From Glomus cerebriforme (Eukaryota; Glomeromycota; Glomeromycetes; Glomerales; Glomeraceae): a DNA stretch of 64,000 nucleotides. This document shows, piece after piece, positions 30,871 to 43,224 of the stretch; position 1 is the stretch's first letter; every line of letters starts with the position of its first letter. A program made the position numbers and the translations under genes. The stretch covers positions 1 through 64,000 of the forward strand of contig QKYT01000536.1 of the NCBI GenBank assembly GCA_003550305.1, given 5' to 3'. The notes beneath the pieces were generated by a model. The model had not been told where the DNA came from. It worked only from the letters and a program-made list of their open reading frames with translations, and ran no database searches.

Positions 30871-31075
30871 CAATAATATCTATTCACAAGTAATTACGTA
30901 CCTGAACCCCTTATTTCATCATTGTACTAATCCCAATATGTTAAATAAAAATGTACCGTTTGTCTAGAGATCTAGATTCACAATTATGTTAAGTCAAAAT
31001 CTTATGAATTACGGCTTTCAGTTGTCAAAAATATACTAATAAAGTAAGGTTAGTTGCGTAGCAATCTGGTATCAC

Positions 31076-31306
31076 TTACCCCTTGTAAATCATAAAACTG
31101 CCAAAAAGAAAATCAATCCACAAATGGAAATAATTCCAGAACTCTCGCCCAAAAAAATAAGAAATTATGCCAGAACTTTCCGGAAAAAAGGGAATATCAC
31201 TACCAGAATAATTATTGATTTGACACCATGATCTGACCCACGATCTGCCCCCAAAGATTTGCAAAATATCTGACGGCATTTCATNAGATCTTGGCCCTGG
31301 CTTCAT
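31076..31306 (-). other. Short repeat-derived reading frame
   Basis: A 76-residue frame rich in aromatic residues (FGREFWNYFHLWIDFLF) holding one N. It has no recognisable domain and no splice or start context. It may be translated repeat DNA and not a gene. Confidence 0.2.
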
Positions 31307-31529
31307 TGTTACAAAAATAGCATATATTAACCATTATTACAAAAATAGCACATTTAGATCTAAAAATAGGAGCGCTGCGGAAACATATAAATTTGTCGTT
31401 CAGGTGATCGTGCCCTTATTCACTGCGGAGAAGTATAGTGATGACGTACTTACTTACTGCGCATGATATATGCTCGGCTAAGCCACCCACGTGATTCGAA
31501 AAAAGAAATAACCTATACTATAATTCAGT

Positions 31530-33053
31530 CTATGCTTTTACAGATACTATTGGGGTTCCACGATTATGAGGATGCTTGCATTTGATACGATAAGTTTGTT
31601 TTCCGCAATATTCACCAGCACCCCATTCACCTCTTATATCATTCCATAAACTTTCTTCTTTGTGATCTCCATTACATAGTGGGCAGAGTGTTGAACTATT
31701 AAGGTCAAATCGCTCACCACATTCACTACTATCGCTTAAATATAGAGAAGGAAAACGCTCTAACACCAGCCCAATAATATGTTTTCGTTTCTCTTTGAGA
31801 TCTTCAGGCAAGATAGAAATCGGGAGTCTGGATTGGTTAGATACATTTATCTGAGGCACAGGTGATGTACTCACAGTTACTGAACCGATTCTAGAGGAAT
31901 CATCTGAAGAATTGCCATTAAGGCGCTTTGCAGAGACGTCCTCAGTTGGCATGGATGTAGTTGATACATTTACTTCAAACAAGATTTTTTCAGAAATTTC
32001 AGGAATCGAAGACTCATCTTTTGGTGACATGTGATGCAATTCCTTTGGATGTTCACAGAGTGAACAATTATCTATGATCTCTTGAAGTTTATCATTAGTC
32101 AACTCTGAAATAGCATTTGCAGTATATGTTGTAATATACTTAATTTTGTCCACACCTACCTTTTCAAATAAATTATATATCTTTACAGCTTTCTGAGTTT
32201 TCCCTTGCAAGTATTTACGTGTGATCTCTAGGAGTTGTAAACCCATTTCTTCAGATCTCTTTTTACGGAGAATGGAAAGATCCTCTAACATTTTATCATA
32301 AATAATTCCTTTCGCTTTTTTCTCACCAATTTTGTTACCTTTGGTAACTTCATTAATTTGAGTTATAAATTTCTTTCCATAGTAGTACCAGCACAAAATT
32401 TCTTCCTGATTCGCATGAATTGCACCATATTCAGCATCAGTCGCTTTATCGAATAATTGAGCTAAAGTAAGCAGTGGTACTGTAGAAGAAATTTGGCTTT
32501 GTTGTAATAATATATCATTAGAAGAACCAAGAATACATTTTTGAGATTGTAAATCATTTTGAATACCATCAGATATCATTTGAGAAATATTTTCCGCACC
32601 TTTTTTCCTATGACTATTTTTTGGCAGGGGCGCCCCGGCTGAAATTCTAGTCACGGGATTTGAAACTGCTGGCATGATCCCTTCGGGGTTGGAAGTACCG
32701 GATTCTTGATCTTGGTTAAGAGACGCTTGCTCTGCTTTTTTAAGATTCTTCTCCCTATTACGTTGCCTTATTCCATCACTAACGATTTTCTTATCTGCCT
32801 CAACCAAGAAATTATTCATCTCTTTCTCCTCTGGTGATTTTTCATGATGGACCGCACCTGAATTGAAGTTAGATGAGTTATTGTTAGGGGTATTATCATT
32901 AGAAGAATTATGCACCTGCCTCTGTTCCACTCTCATGACACGATCTCTAAGCTCAGCGTTCTCTTTAGTATTATTTTTCTCCAACTTTTCGATTCTGGCC
33001 CTGAGTTTGGCATTCTCAGCAACACGCCTCGTTCTCTCTTCCTCAAAATACCT
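31530..33053 (-). CDS. Coiled-coil protein of a Rhizophagus-type repeated family
   Basis: An open exon of about 500 residues. It begins after an acceptor at about 33054 with YFEEERTRRVAENAKLRARIEKLE, so upstream exon(s) may exist; the first in-frame Met is at 32984. Regions in order: a leucine-zipper coiled coil (33050-32930), an Asn/Ser-rich linker, EADKKIVSDGIRQRNREK (about 32800) and a central helical domain (LTLAQLFDKATDAEYGAI ... ILCWYYYGKKF, about 32480-32370). A paired-Cys stretch NCSLCEHPKELHH (about 32065) and a C-terminal Cys/His-rich part (CPLCNGDH ... CKHPHNRG) possibly bind zinc. No stops interrupt it, unlike the element genes to the left. Function unknown; I recall this type as strongly expanded in Rhizophagus (unchecked). 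Confidence 0.6.
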   Translation of the reverse strand, partial: RYFEEERTRRVAENAKLRARIEKLEKNNTKENAELRDRVMRVEQRQVHNSSNDNTPNNNSSNFNSGAVHHEKSPEEKEMNNFLVEADKKIVSDGIRQRNREKNLKKAEQASLNQDQESGTSNPEGIMPAVSNPVTRISAGAPLPKNSHRKKGAENISQMISDGIQNDLQSQKCILGSSNDILLQQSQISSTVPLLTLAQLFDKATDAEYGAIHANQEEILCWYYYGKKFITQINEVTKGNKIGEKKAKGIIYDKMLEDLSILRKKRSEEMGLQLLEITRKYLQGKTQKAVKIYNLFEKVGVDKIKYITTYTANAISELTNDKLQEIIDNCSLCEHPKELHHMSPKDESSIPEISEKILFEVNVSTTSMPTEDVSAKRLNGNSSDDSSRIGSVTVSTSPVPQINVSNQSRLPISILPEDLKEKRKHIIGLVLERFPSLYLSDSSECGERFDLNSSTLCPLCNGDHKEESLWNDIRGEWGAGEYCGKQTYRIKCKHPHNRGTPIVSVKA

Positions 33054-33099
33054 GCATAAAAATATAATAAAAATGATAGGCAGTTTAAAATACTAGCTT

Positions 33100-34271
33100 C
33101 CAAAGATACAAAAAAGAAAGGAAAGAGTTAGCTTAATAAAAATTAATATATAAATAGTTTCATACTTATTAAATAACTTTACTTAATTTTTAAGAATACA
33201 TTTATTTAATTATATCTTTCAAACAATTTTACTTAGTTTAGTAAAAGTATTTCCAAAATGTTAAAATTTTTCTGTAAAGTTTCTAAAAATAAAAAAAATG
33301 TGTTTATTAAAAAAAATATTCAAATATAAAATATTTCTACATACTGCAAATTAAATTTTAAAAAATTTAAAGAAAAAAGAGAAAGAGAAAAAAAAAATGG
33401 ATAGTTTATCTTTGAAGTATAAGTAATAAACAAATAAATCAGTAACCATTTTAAACCTTTATATATTTAATTAATAATTTGATATAATGATATTTTTGCA
33501 TATACTGTATTAATACTATATTAATATAATAAAAATCTTGCTTATTATATTGCAATTTTAATTATATACTATTATATATAATATACTAAAGAAACTTTTT
33601 GATATAAGGTAAAATAAAACATTAAAAATTATATATAAAACTCAGATTTTATATTATATAAATCTTATAATATATTATATTTTAACTTTAAATACAGTAT
33701 ATAAAATTATAGTAATTTTTTTGACTTCAAAGTTCAATTAAGATTACATAAGAACCAATAATTGGATTTTAATGACTTTAAGTTAAATATTTGATTTTTG
33801 TTCAGATAAATTTGGTCAAACGCTAAGGACTTTTTGACCAGCGGTCACTCGGATTATATGGCTAATTACATACGAGATGGTCAACGTACTCAATAGATTA
33901 ATTCATGAACTTAGAATTGGTGAGCAAAGATATTTGCCTTATAAGATAAAGTTTATTTTTCCGACTAAAAAAGTATTGGCATTTGGCCGAAGCTAAATCG
34001 ACCAATCTGGCCGATTTGGCAAAAAAAAAAAATAAATAAATAAAATAAAAATTCCAACATTATATTTAAAATTTGTCATTTTTTACTAATGAAAATTTCA
34101 AATTAATCAATAACTAATAAAATAACATTTAATTAAATACTAAGTTTTAAATATTGTAAAGTTCAATAAATATCTTTGGTCAGTTTTTTGGCAGACCAAA
34201 ATTTAAAATTTAACCATTTTTGGCCATGGGCAAAGTGATAAAAAATAATTCTTGCTATAAAATAAAAAATT
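33100..34271. other. AT-rich intergenic, no gene seen
   Basis: Very AT-rich. From 33800 to 34220 there are several short gaccaa/ttggtc phrases (tggtcaaacg, gaccagcggtc, gaccaatctggccga, ggtcagttttttggcagacc), perhaps an eroded inverted-repeat element. Confidence 0.3.
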
Positions 34272-37200
34272 TCAAATTTCACTTATTTTACTTATTAAAT
34301 TTTTAAAAATTCTTTTACCAGCTTGTAAATTTTTTAAACGTATCCTTTCATTATTTAAATGAGCTTGATCGGTAGATTGTCCCATAGGTAAATGTATCGC
34401 TACGGCATTGAATTCTCTTTCCAACAATTTTAATGCTGGTATTGAACCACCTTCTCTTATATATAAAGGCCCGACGCCCCATTCCTATTTTAATAAAATT
34501 TATTATTATAATGTAATAAAAAAAAATATCAATATAATAAAAAAACAGAATAACTTGCTTGTTTAATCGCTTGTTCTGCAGCTTTAAAAAATTTATTTTC
34601 AGGATCTCCTAACCACCAATCCGCTTTATTATTAATTTCAATCTACAAGATAATGCAAACATATGTACATAATTAATTTCCATAAGTTTTTTTTTTTTTT
34701 GAAAAAAAAAGAAAAAAAAAACGAAAAAAAAAATCTTACATTGATATTATTTTTGGTCCTTAATTCACTAAAGATTTCTTCAACAAATTCTTTAAAACTT
34801 TTCACGATTTCATCAATATCTTGATCTGGTACAATACGCATACTAACACTAGCTTCAGCTTTACGTGGTATAATTGTAACATTATTTGGTCCACTAACAT
34901 CAATTTTATGTATAGTAAATGACGGGAATCTCCATTTTGACATTAATTTTTCTCTTTCCTCCCTTGAATTACTTAAAGGAAAAAGTCGAGAAAATAATAT
35001 TAGTAAATATATTCGAAAAAACAAACACTTTGAATAAAATTACCTAGGATATGATTCTAAAATACGTTCATATAACTGTTCTTCATAAGTTGTAATAGCT
35101 CTTACATTATTGTAAAATCCTAAAAAAAAAATTGGTAGTAAAAATAAAATTATGTACAAACATAATTCATAATGTTTCAATTTATTATTTACCTGGGATC
35201 ATAACATAATTATCTTCTGATATAAGTTTCGCAAGAACTTGAATCATATCATTTAAAGGTTGTGATACTGCTCCTCCTTGCATACCAGAATGTAAATCTG
35301 ATTCTTCGCTAGAAATCTTTTTTTTTTTTTGAAATTTTATACATACATTTAATGTGTTCTTTTTTTGATAGATGCAAGAAATTTTTTCGGTGACAATTAT
35401 AATTAACTTACTTCAATTGTTGCAAGAATTACACCACGAAGTCCATAAGTTAAACATGGTGTCTCATCATCTAACCAGTAAGAATTACTGAAATTATAAC
35501 GGAAAAATTAATAAAAAATTTAATTAAAGATTCTTATGTTTCATTCTTTTACCTTAATAAAATTACATCTACTTCGCCAATCATATTCTATAACAAAAAT
35601 ATTTTTAATTTTTATTGCATGGAACTGTAAAACAATGGGATTAATAATAATTTATTTGTTACCTTGGATTTTTCTAAAGTCTTTTCAAATCCTATACTAC
35701 CATTTTCTTCTTCCCCTTCAATCAAAAATGATACATTGGCTTTAAGGTTTTTTTCTTGTTGTAATTCACTTACTGCACATATAGCCGCAATCATAGGTCC
35801 TTTGTTATCAGTGACACCTAATAATTAATACAAATAAATAATTTTAATAATTTATATCGTATATAAATGAATATAATAAATATATGGTATTGCCTCGGCC
35901 ATATAAATATCCATCCTTTGCTATAAATAAAAATTACATTAGAATATAACTATCTTCTTTTCACATTTAAAATGAAAATTAATTGTTGGTTACCAGTCAT
36001 TTCAAATGGATCTGTGAGCCATTTTGCCTTATCCGCATCAATAACATCATAATGTCCATAAACCAAAATATTTAACTGTTTATGTTGTTTATTCAAATCA
36101 TCAATTCTACTGAATTTACCAAAAACCAGTGGATTTTGACCTGTTGCTATTGGAATCTATAAATACAAATTCAATAAATATTTATACAAATATATATAGA
36201 CCAAAAAAAAATTTTCTTTATGACTTACTAATTCTGAAACAGCTCCTAATTGTTTAAGTACATTCATTAAAAATTTAGCACCTCTAAAACATTCTTCTAA
36301 ATATTTTGGCTTTCCACTAACTGTACGCAATAAAATCCACTTTTTAAGAGCATACAACATAACATCTATATATATTAATATATCTTAGTAATCTTTTTTT
36401 TTTTTCAGAATTTTAATTTTAATTTTTACCTGAGGTATCTGTGACTACTGTTTCTAGTGAATTATTATTATCTGTTGAATTTAAGTCCCAAAACTTTAAA
36501 TCAAAAAAAAAAATTTTTTTTTTAACACACATTCAATAAGCTTTTAACAAAAATTAGAATCTTATCATACTTTGATTAATTGATCATTAGCACCACTAAT
36601 CAATAATGATTTATTTGGTGATAAAACTAAGGACAATATTATTCCAGTATGATCCCTATAAGTATTTGATATCTCGAATGTTCTATTCCATTTCTAAATA
36701 AATATTAAACATAAATTGATTAGCTAAAAAAAATCGGCCATAATGCTTTTTTGAACATTATCTTACTTTAATAGTTCCGTCAGCTGATCCAGAAAATAAA
36801 CAGTAATCTCCTACAGTTAAGGCTAATACATCATCCTAATTTGTAAAATAAATTATTTCCTTAAAATAATATCAAAAAAAAAGTTATACGATTGCACATT
36901 TGAACTTACATCATGAGCCATAAGGGATCTGATATGCTATCAAAATTAAATAAATTAAAATTTTAATAAAATTGACACTTTGAAAACAAATGTATATATA
37001 TGTTCAACTTACATGATAAGTTTCTAAGTCGTAAATCTTTTTTTACACACAAAAAAGAATTTTTAAATTTTTTTTTTTTTTTTTTTGAAAAATTAATTAA
37101 GCCAAAATCATAGCTAAATAAACACCAACCTTAATATCACCACCTTGTGCGCCACAAAATAATAATTCATCTTGTATAGCAAGAGTCAGAATGCCAGCAT

Positions 37201-38574
37201 CTGATCCTTTAAGAACTTTTAAAAGTTCCATAGAATTCTTTGTGATTGACCACACCTAAATAAAATGGAAAAGATAACCTAAATAATTTGATTTAATTTG
37301 AAATTTAAAATCCAATAAGTTTTACCTTAACATCACCATCCCCTGATCCTAAATTTACAAGGAAAAAAAATATTTTTAATTATGTTTAATAATAAGAAAT
37401 ATTATAAAAAAAATAAACTATACTTACCGCTTAAAAGAATTCTCCCATCCTTATTTTGTCCCAATAATAAAGAATATACATAACCATCATGACTATTCAT
37501 ATATATCATACTATCGTCCATTTCATATCTATGTATATTTTCTTGTTTCGCACTAATTTTTGCGTCAATTTCTTCTTCTTCAACTGAACTGACTATTTCA
37601 CAAGCAATAGTTGTTGGAATATCATCAAAGAACTTAGAATAGTTGCATGAATGCGGGAGTTGTTGTGTTCGATATCTTTCTTTGGTTGATAAATCGAATC
37701 GCTTATATAGATTAAAAAATTTTTGTTACACAAAGCTGTAAATACATTTATGATAAAAGATTTTTCAATTAACTTACTATTATACTTGTGTTCTGACAAC
37801 CAATATACACAGTGTCTAATTCGTCACAATAAACTACCGAAAATAGATCTCCAACATCGTTACATGCTTGAATAACATAAAGACATTTTAATGTATCTAC
37901 ATCCCATACCTATAATATAAAATATGAGATAATTAGGATGTAGACGAAAGGAATATAAAAAATAACGCGAATTTAACCGTAAGAATTACACACACGAATG
38001 GTACAGTCGCCTTTTTAAAATAAATACATATTAAAGAGATTAGGAAAGTCAACAAATCTGATTCAAAAAAATATTAAATACTCTTACCAGATGAGCTAAA
38101 CAACGTTTTTTGATCTTTTGAAAGAGTCAGACATAAAACACCTCCCATGTGCCCCTTTAACACGGCTTCCTGTTGAAAAATAGTCAAATTCCATACCTAA
38201 ATAACTACAAGTTAATTAAATTTTTCAAAAATTTAATGAATAAAATAACAAATTACGTTTACGTTTACCTGAATATGGGGACCTTGAGAACCGCTAAATA
38301 GATATTTATCAGAACATGCTAAAGAAAGTACAGAATTTTCTCCGTGCGTTATTGTATGACTCGGTTTATCTTCTTGCTTTTGTGGAAGACGATTTAGACT
38401 GACTGTAAGGGAATGAATAATATGTTAAATGGTGAGCTATGAGAAAAAAAAAAAAGAGTGCTTCTTACGTAGTGGTGTGGGACTAGCATTTCGTTGTATT
38501 GGAAAATATTCATTTTTTGGAACAGAGAGACTTTCCGGACTTCCCGGGTTAGAAGTTTGTGACATATTTGACAT
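34272..38574 (-). CDS. DUG2-like WD40 plus M20 metallopeptidase
   Basis: About 20 short exons on the minus strand, from ATG 38574 (MSNMSQTSNPGSPESL) to TGA 34272. The N-terminal half holds WD40-type repeats (GVLCLTLSKDQKTLFSSS, GHYD-free blades such as DGRILLSGSGDGDVKVW and YCLFSGSADGTIKKW). The C-terminal half is an M20 peptidase: metal-binding HYDVIDA, GRGVTDNKGP and catalytic EGEEENGSIG. The dimerisation domain follows (DVSGPNNVTIIPRKAEASVSMRIVPDQ), then the final metal His region DQAHLNNE. WD40 followed by M20 is the layout of fungal Dug2, which acts with the amidotransferase-like Dug3 in cytosolic glutathione degradation. The active-site residues appear intact. The AT-rich introns contain homopolymer runs. 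The exon edges given here are only outer limits. Confidence 0.88.
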
Positions 38575-38958
38575 ATTTATAAATTATGCAATTGGGAAAA
38601 TGCAGAATTGGACTTCCTTTATATAATCACCACTAGTGTCGATCATTTATCAATTTTGCCTCGTGAGAAGCCACAGTCATTTAGAATATTAATATTAAAA
38701 TGGAAGCAAATATATTTTAAATTGCATAGAAAATTTTGGTTAAGCAATAAATCAAATATACTCATTCATTTATTAGACCAAAAAGATTACATATATGATA
38801 TAGATTTACAGACGATTAAAATCCGTAATGTAATAATAATAACACTTCCCACTCTAATAAATATATGATATAAATTATATATATAAATGCAAATAAATAA
38901 TGAATTATACAAATGCTGTATATGTGAAATATCTGTTGATTAAAATGTCATCTGAAAA
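38575..38958. other. Intergenic, no gene seen
   Basis: AT-rich spacer holding the promoter side of the DUG2-like gene and the 3' end of the next minus-strand gene. Two chance plus-strand frames lack coding character. Confidence 0.35.
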
Positions 38959-40033
38959 CTATAATAAATCTTCATTATCCATCTTAATTTCCACAACGCC
39001 TTTGTTGAATTCGTTATTACTCTCATCGCGAGATTCAACTCTAATAAATGTAGCCCTCTTAATTTCAGATTTATTATTTCCATCATGATATTTCATTACT
39101 TTAATTTTTCTAGTTTTTTGTATTTTTACTGGCTTTTCGGTTCGAATTTTCCAAGAAATAAATGTTGATAAAATAAAAGTCAATGTGATTAACCAACAAA
39201 ATACTAATGATGCTATATATGTATTACATGCTATTAATGGTTCTTGTGGAATCATTGGTTGAGAAGAAAAGAATGTACGGATGTTGGCGCAGCTTGAGAA
39301 TTCATTTTTAAAGATATCGTCAAGATTTGTCATTGCTAATGAATTAATTGAGGATTTTGTTAATTTTTAAAATATAAATTGAAGATATTTAATAAAAAAC
39401 CTACATGCTGAGAACCATAATGACAAAAAAGATCTGTAGAACAAAAAAATTTGGTATTATTATCCTTATTATATGAAAAAAAAAAAAATAAAATAAAATA
39501 AAAAAAAAAGATACATTTCAACCCAAAGGGAAGGGCCACGTCGCGCTTTCCAAATACTTTCGAACTGTGCCAGATATAAAGCTATAAAAATAAATATATA
39601 TAATGAGAACAAAATATTAATTAAATAACAAACCAAAAATCTTTTATTTACCTAGACAGAAAATAGTTAAACCGAAAACAAAATAAATGTATTTCTTGGC
39701 CCAATCTTTTCCTCTAAATTAATAATATATAATTAATGATTATAACTTTATACAACTTTTTAAATTTAAAGATTGTAAAAAATTTGCACTTTGGCTTACA
39801 AATTCAAACTTGGATTTTGATCTATTGTCCCATAATTTCTGTCATAATTCATAGTAGCACCAAGTTCAATCATTTCTAATTAAAAAAAAAGCGGAAAAGA
39901 CATGAATTATAGTGGGTTAATAAGAAAAATTAATAAAATTTTCTTCTTACCTAGAATAAATACCAGAAACGAAAATAATAATTGAATCCATTTCAAAGCT
40001 TGAAATGAACTGGGATTGTCGTGATATGCCATG
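38959..40033 (-). CDS. Four-pass membrane protein, fungal type
   Basis: The start is ATG 40033 (MAYHDNPSSFQALKWIQLLFSF). Exons are near 40033-39952, 39875-39803, 39714-39656, 39582-about 39525, a small one near 39430, and 39345-38959. Membrane segments are KWIQLLFSFLVFIL, YIYFVFGLTIFCLALYL, a third near IFFVIMVLS, and ASLVFCWLITLTFILSTFI in the last exon. A basic then acidic cytosolic tail of about 70 residues follows. The topology and size recall MARVEL-like or other small fungal tetraspan proteins, but I do not recognise the family with confidence. The small exon near 39430 is tentative. Confidence 0.55.
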
Positions 40034-41204
40034 ACCTAAAAAATGTGATTTTTTTTAAAGGTTTCGTAAAGAGATTAACGTTAATTTGTGATATTTGAAG
40101 TCAAAATTTAAAATTTTGTGTTGAAATAAATTAGGGATTTAACGTAAATTCATGAAAAGGATTGATATAAATGTTATGAAAAAAAAGGAATGATCAAGGA
40201 GTAAAAGGAAAGAAAAAGGGTTAAAAGGGTTGAATATAGAACATTAAAATTTTATTACAAGTATTTATTTATGTAAATTTAGTCATTTATGCAACTTAAA
40301 TTAAAATCAAAATGTGTATCACGTCGACCCCATATTGTCTTGTTCGATCTTGGTAATTCTAAATAATTTATTAATATACAAATTTGTAAAACAATCAGAA
40401 TTGATCACGTGTAAAGTGTTCACTACATGGTGGTGCATTCATATCAGTAAATCTTTTTTAACAAACAGAAGTCGTGCTATAATTATATAATATCATTATA
40501 TAGTAGCTTATTACGCATTTTGATGGCAACCACGTGCTAAAATGCTTAGTATAAAGCCCATAAAGCCGCAAAAGTTCATTGATCTGGCAATTATTTCGAG
40601 AGGCGAAGTATAAAATTATTCGTAGGAAACAAATTTTTGATTTTTTATAAGCCACTGAATTTAAGAGTAAGGCGAAGTCACTATTATTTTTTTTTTTACA
40701 ATCTTTTCGTGGCAAAAAAAATAATTTTTAAATCTTGAATAAATCACCAAAATTTAAATTTGGTAAATAAGCCACACAAGCCTTTTTATGCATGATGGCT
40801 TAGATCGATGACTGTACACGTTGGCTTCTCGTTCAAATTGCCACGAAATAGAAATAATATAAAGTCAATATTATATCGAAAACTTAGTCAATAATCGATT
40901 CTTCCCGATATAAAGCTTAGCTATTCTATTTCGAGAAAAAATAATGTGCTAATGTGCTGGTATTCGTCTGATTTGACACGAAAAATAAATTTTATTTAAA
41001 AAAAAAAGATGAAAGATGTTGAAAATAAGGCTTTCAAGGATAAAGAAGGATTTTGTGACGTGTTCTTATTTTTTATGGAGATTAAGGAATCTTAATCTAT
41101 TAAAACTCGAGGTGAAAAATTTCTATATAAACGTGCCGTTTCTTTGCCTAAGTTGATTCCTCACTTCACTGGAGTAAACAAAATTAATATAAAAAAAAAA
41201 TAAA
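40034..41204. other. Intergenic, no gene seen
   Basis: AT-rich divergent spacer. A TATA-like stretch lies about 75 bases before the ATG at 41205 (tttctatataaacgtgccg at about 41119), a good candidate promoter for the small secreted protein gene. Confidence 0.4.
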
Positions 41205-41715
41205 ATGAAACTCGTTAATATCATTTTGTTAAGTGCTTTTTTCATTGCTCTCTTCTTCGGCCCCATTGCTGCCAGTAAGTTTGAAGTTTTTGAAGTGTTT
41301 GTTGTTTCAATTCAATTTTTAATTTTTTTAATTTTTTTTTTTTTATAATAAATGACAATTTTTAGCGACACCATGTATTAAAACTGTTTTTGTTTCAAAA
41401 ACAACAACCATTCCAACGACAACCACTGTTACCACTGTAATAATCTTAAAATTAAATTATTATTTAAACTTTAAACCTTATTTATTCGTAATTTATTGAT
41501 TTATTTTTTCTATTTTTAAGACTTGCGCGACTAAAGGTACAACTACCACCGTTACCGTCACCTCCCCTAAGATCTCTGGTAAATGCACCCCTTCAGTATT
41601 ACCATGTGAAACTGGAATTTGTTCTGGACCTAAGTGTCCTCCTTCCTGTACAATTACAAAATGTGTTAAAACGACTACAATTGTGAAACCTGGCCCTTGT
41701 ATCAAAAAATATTAG
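41205..41715 (+). CDS. Small secreted Cys/Thr-rich protein
   Basis: Three exons (41205-41274, 41366-41436 and 41521-41715) encode about 111 residues. MKLVNIILLSAFFIALFFGPIAA is a clear signal peptide with likely cleavage after Ala-Ala. The mature part has nine cysteines and many threonines (TTTIPTTTTVTT, GTTTTVTVT), with pairs in a PxC / KC pattern: CTPSVLPCETGICSGPKCPP and CTITKCVK. No GPI-like tail is seen, so it is likely secreted. The Thr runs suggest O-mannosylation. It may be a cell-wall protein or an apoplastic effector candidate. A TATA-like box and a UTR with strong A runs precede the start, which fits high, regulated expression (inference). Confidence 0.75.
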
Positions 41716-42227
41716 AAATATTAATCAGAACCTTAGAATGTAAATAATTTCTTTTTTGTCTTTAAACTTTGTAAATAATATGCCCTTGATATTTTTATAT
41801 TGTATATATATATATATTTTTCTACAAAATATTTACTTTTTAGATAGATATATATATTAGATTTCTTTTAATTTTTTTTTGTAAAATATGATTGATAATT
41901 CGAAGATTTCAATTGTTTGTTTTTAATAAATTTAGCATTTGACTTTCTTTATAATATCTATGAAACTTTTATATACACTGTACAATTTATACGTGACATT
42001 GTTTTTGATAACAGATGAAAAATTTATTTAATTTGATATTTCTTTAACAATTTATTGTTTTCATATTTCCTTAATAGTTGACTTTTAAAAATAATAAATT
42101 CTACATGATTAAACATAATAATGCAAATGAAAATATTAAAAACTTATTAGCAATAAAGTTAGCTATACAGCAAAAGTACAAAAAAAAAAAAACATTCTCT
42201 GCTTATAAAATCCCGCATTTTTTTTTT
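41716..42227. other. Intergenic, no gene seen
   Basis: The 3' UTR region of the secreted protein gene plus AT-rich DNA shared with the convergent BTB gene. Confidence 0.35.
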
Positions 42228-42983
42228 TTATCTATCAGAATTCTCATTTTTACTATTTTCTTCATCTCTTTTTCTTTTCTTTCGACCAAATGTTATTGTT
42301 AATTCATTATTATTTATATTATTTAATTCTACTTTATTCTTTCTCAAATAATTCGTAATCTCTAATTGAGATTGATCAAGTTCAAGCCATTTACAAATAT
42401 TTAAAGTGATTTTCCAATTTTCAATATCATTTTGTTGCCAAGTTGTTGGTAAATATTTTAGTAAACCGTCCATCATCTTTGTTAATCCGGTTACTTTGAA
42501 TTTCTTTGCTAAATATGCAATTGTGAATAATTGCTCATTCGTTCTCACATAAACTGGCCATCCGTAACTACAATTAAATTAATTAAATTATTATTATTAT
42601 TTTTTTTTTTTTATAAATTTATACATTTTGTTTTTTTTTAAACTGTAAAATACTTACAAATATGATAAAAATTTACCAAAAATTTCATAATCATAATAAA
42701 ATTCAATATTATGAAATTGTTCTTTTTTATCTTTATCAATAATATCATACCAATTTTTTATTACTTCTCTTCTATTAATCAAACAAGAACAATCTATATA
42801 ATAATTTCCATTTTTCTTTGTGTTATCATCATTCTTGCAATCATCGAAATATTCTAAAAAATATCCTGATTGATATTTTAACATAACACTATGTGCAAAG
42901 TAAAATTTTCCATCTATACGCAATACTACATCATATGTATAATGATCATTGAAAAGTTGTTTTAAATTTGAGATTATCTCCAT
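42228..42983 (-). CDS. BTB/POZ-domain protein
   Basis: Two exons, 42983-42658 and 42567-42228, joined in phase 2 (SYF/YGWPVYV), give about 221 residues. The N-terminal half is a BTB fold: FNDHYTYDVVLRIDGKFYFAHSVMLKYQSGYFLEYF is the classic start (DVVL, FxAHSxxLxxxSxYF). After the junction comes a helical part (NEQLFTIAYLAKKFKVTGL), then a C-terminal helix and a basic tail RKKRKRDEENS that may be a nuclear signal. BTB proteins usually act as adaptors of Cul3 ubiquitin ligases or as oligomerisation modules. This family is much expanded in Glomeromycotina. No Kelch or TLDc domain follows, so it is a BTB-only protein. Confidence 0.8.
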
Positions 42984-43224
42984 ATTTTTTTTTGTAAAAA
43001 AAATTTGAAAAACAAAAAAAAATGTTGAAGAAATAAAATAGAATTGTTTCTATATACTGTATTTTCAATCTTTTACGTTATGCAATTATGTCACTAATTT
43101 CAGCCAAAATTAGCTACTGTGATATAAATTCCTTTTTATATATAAAGTTAGTATATTTCCTGATCGACTCCAATATAAATAAGTGTTCCTTGTCATGCAT
43201 GATGCATCGAAAAATTAAAAAAAA

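Noticed and set aside
10670..33100. CRISPR array
   Set aside because: The repeats at 10.8, 11.8-12.2 and 29.4 kb are imperfect, lack constant spacers and have inverted symmetry; the genome is eukaryotic.
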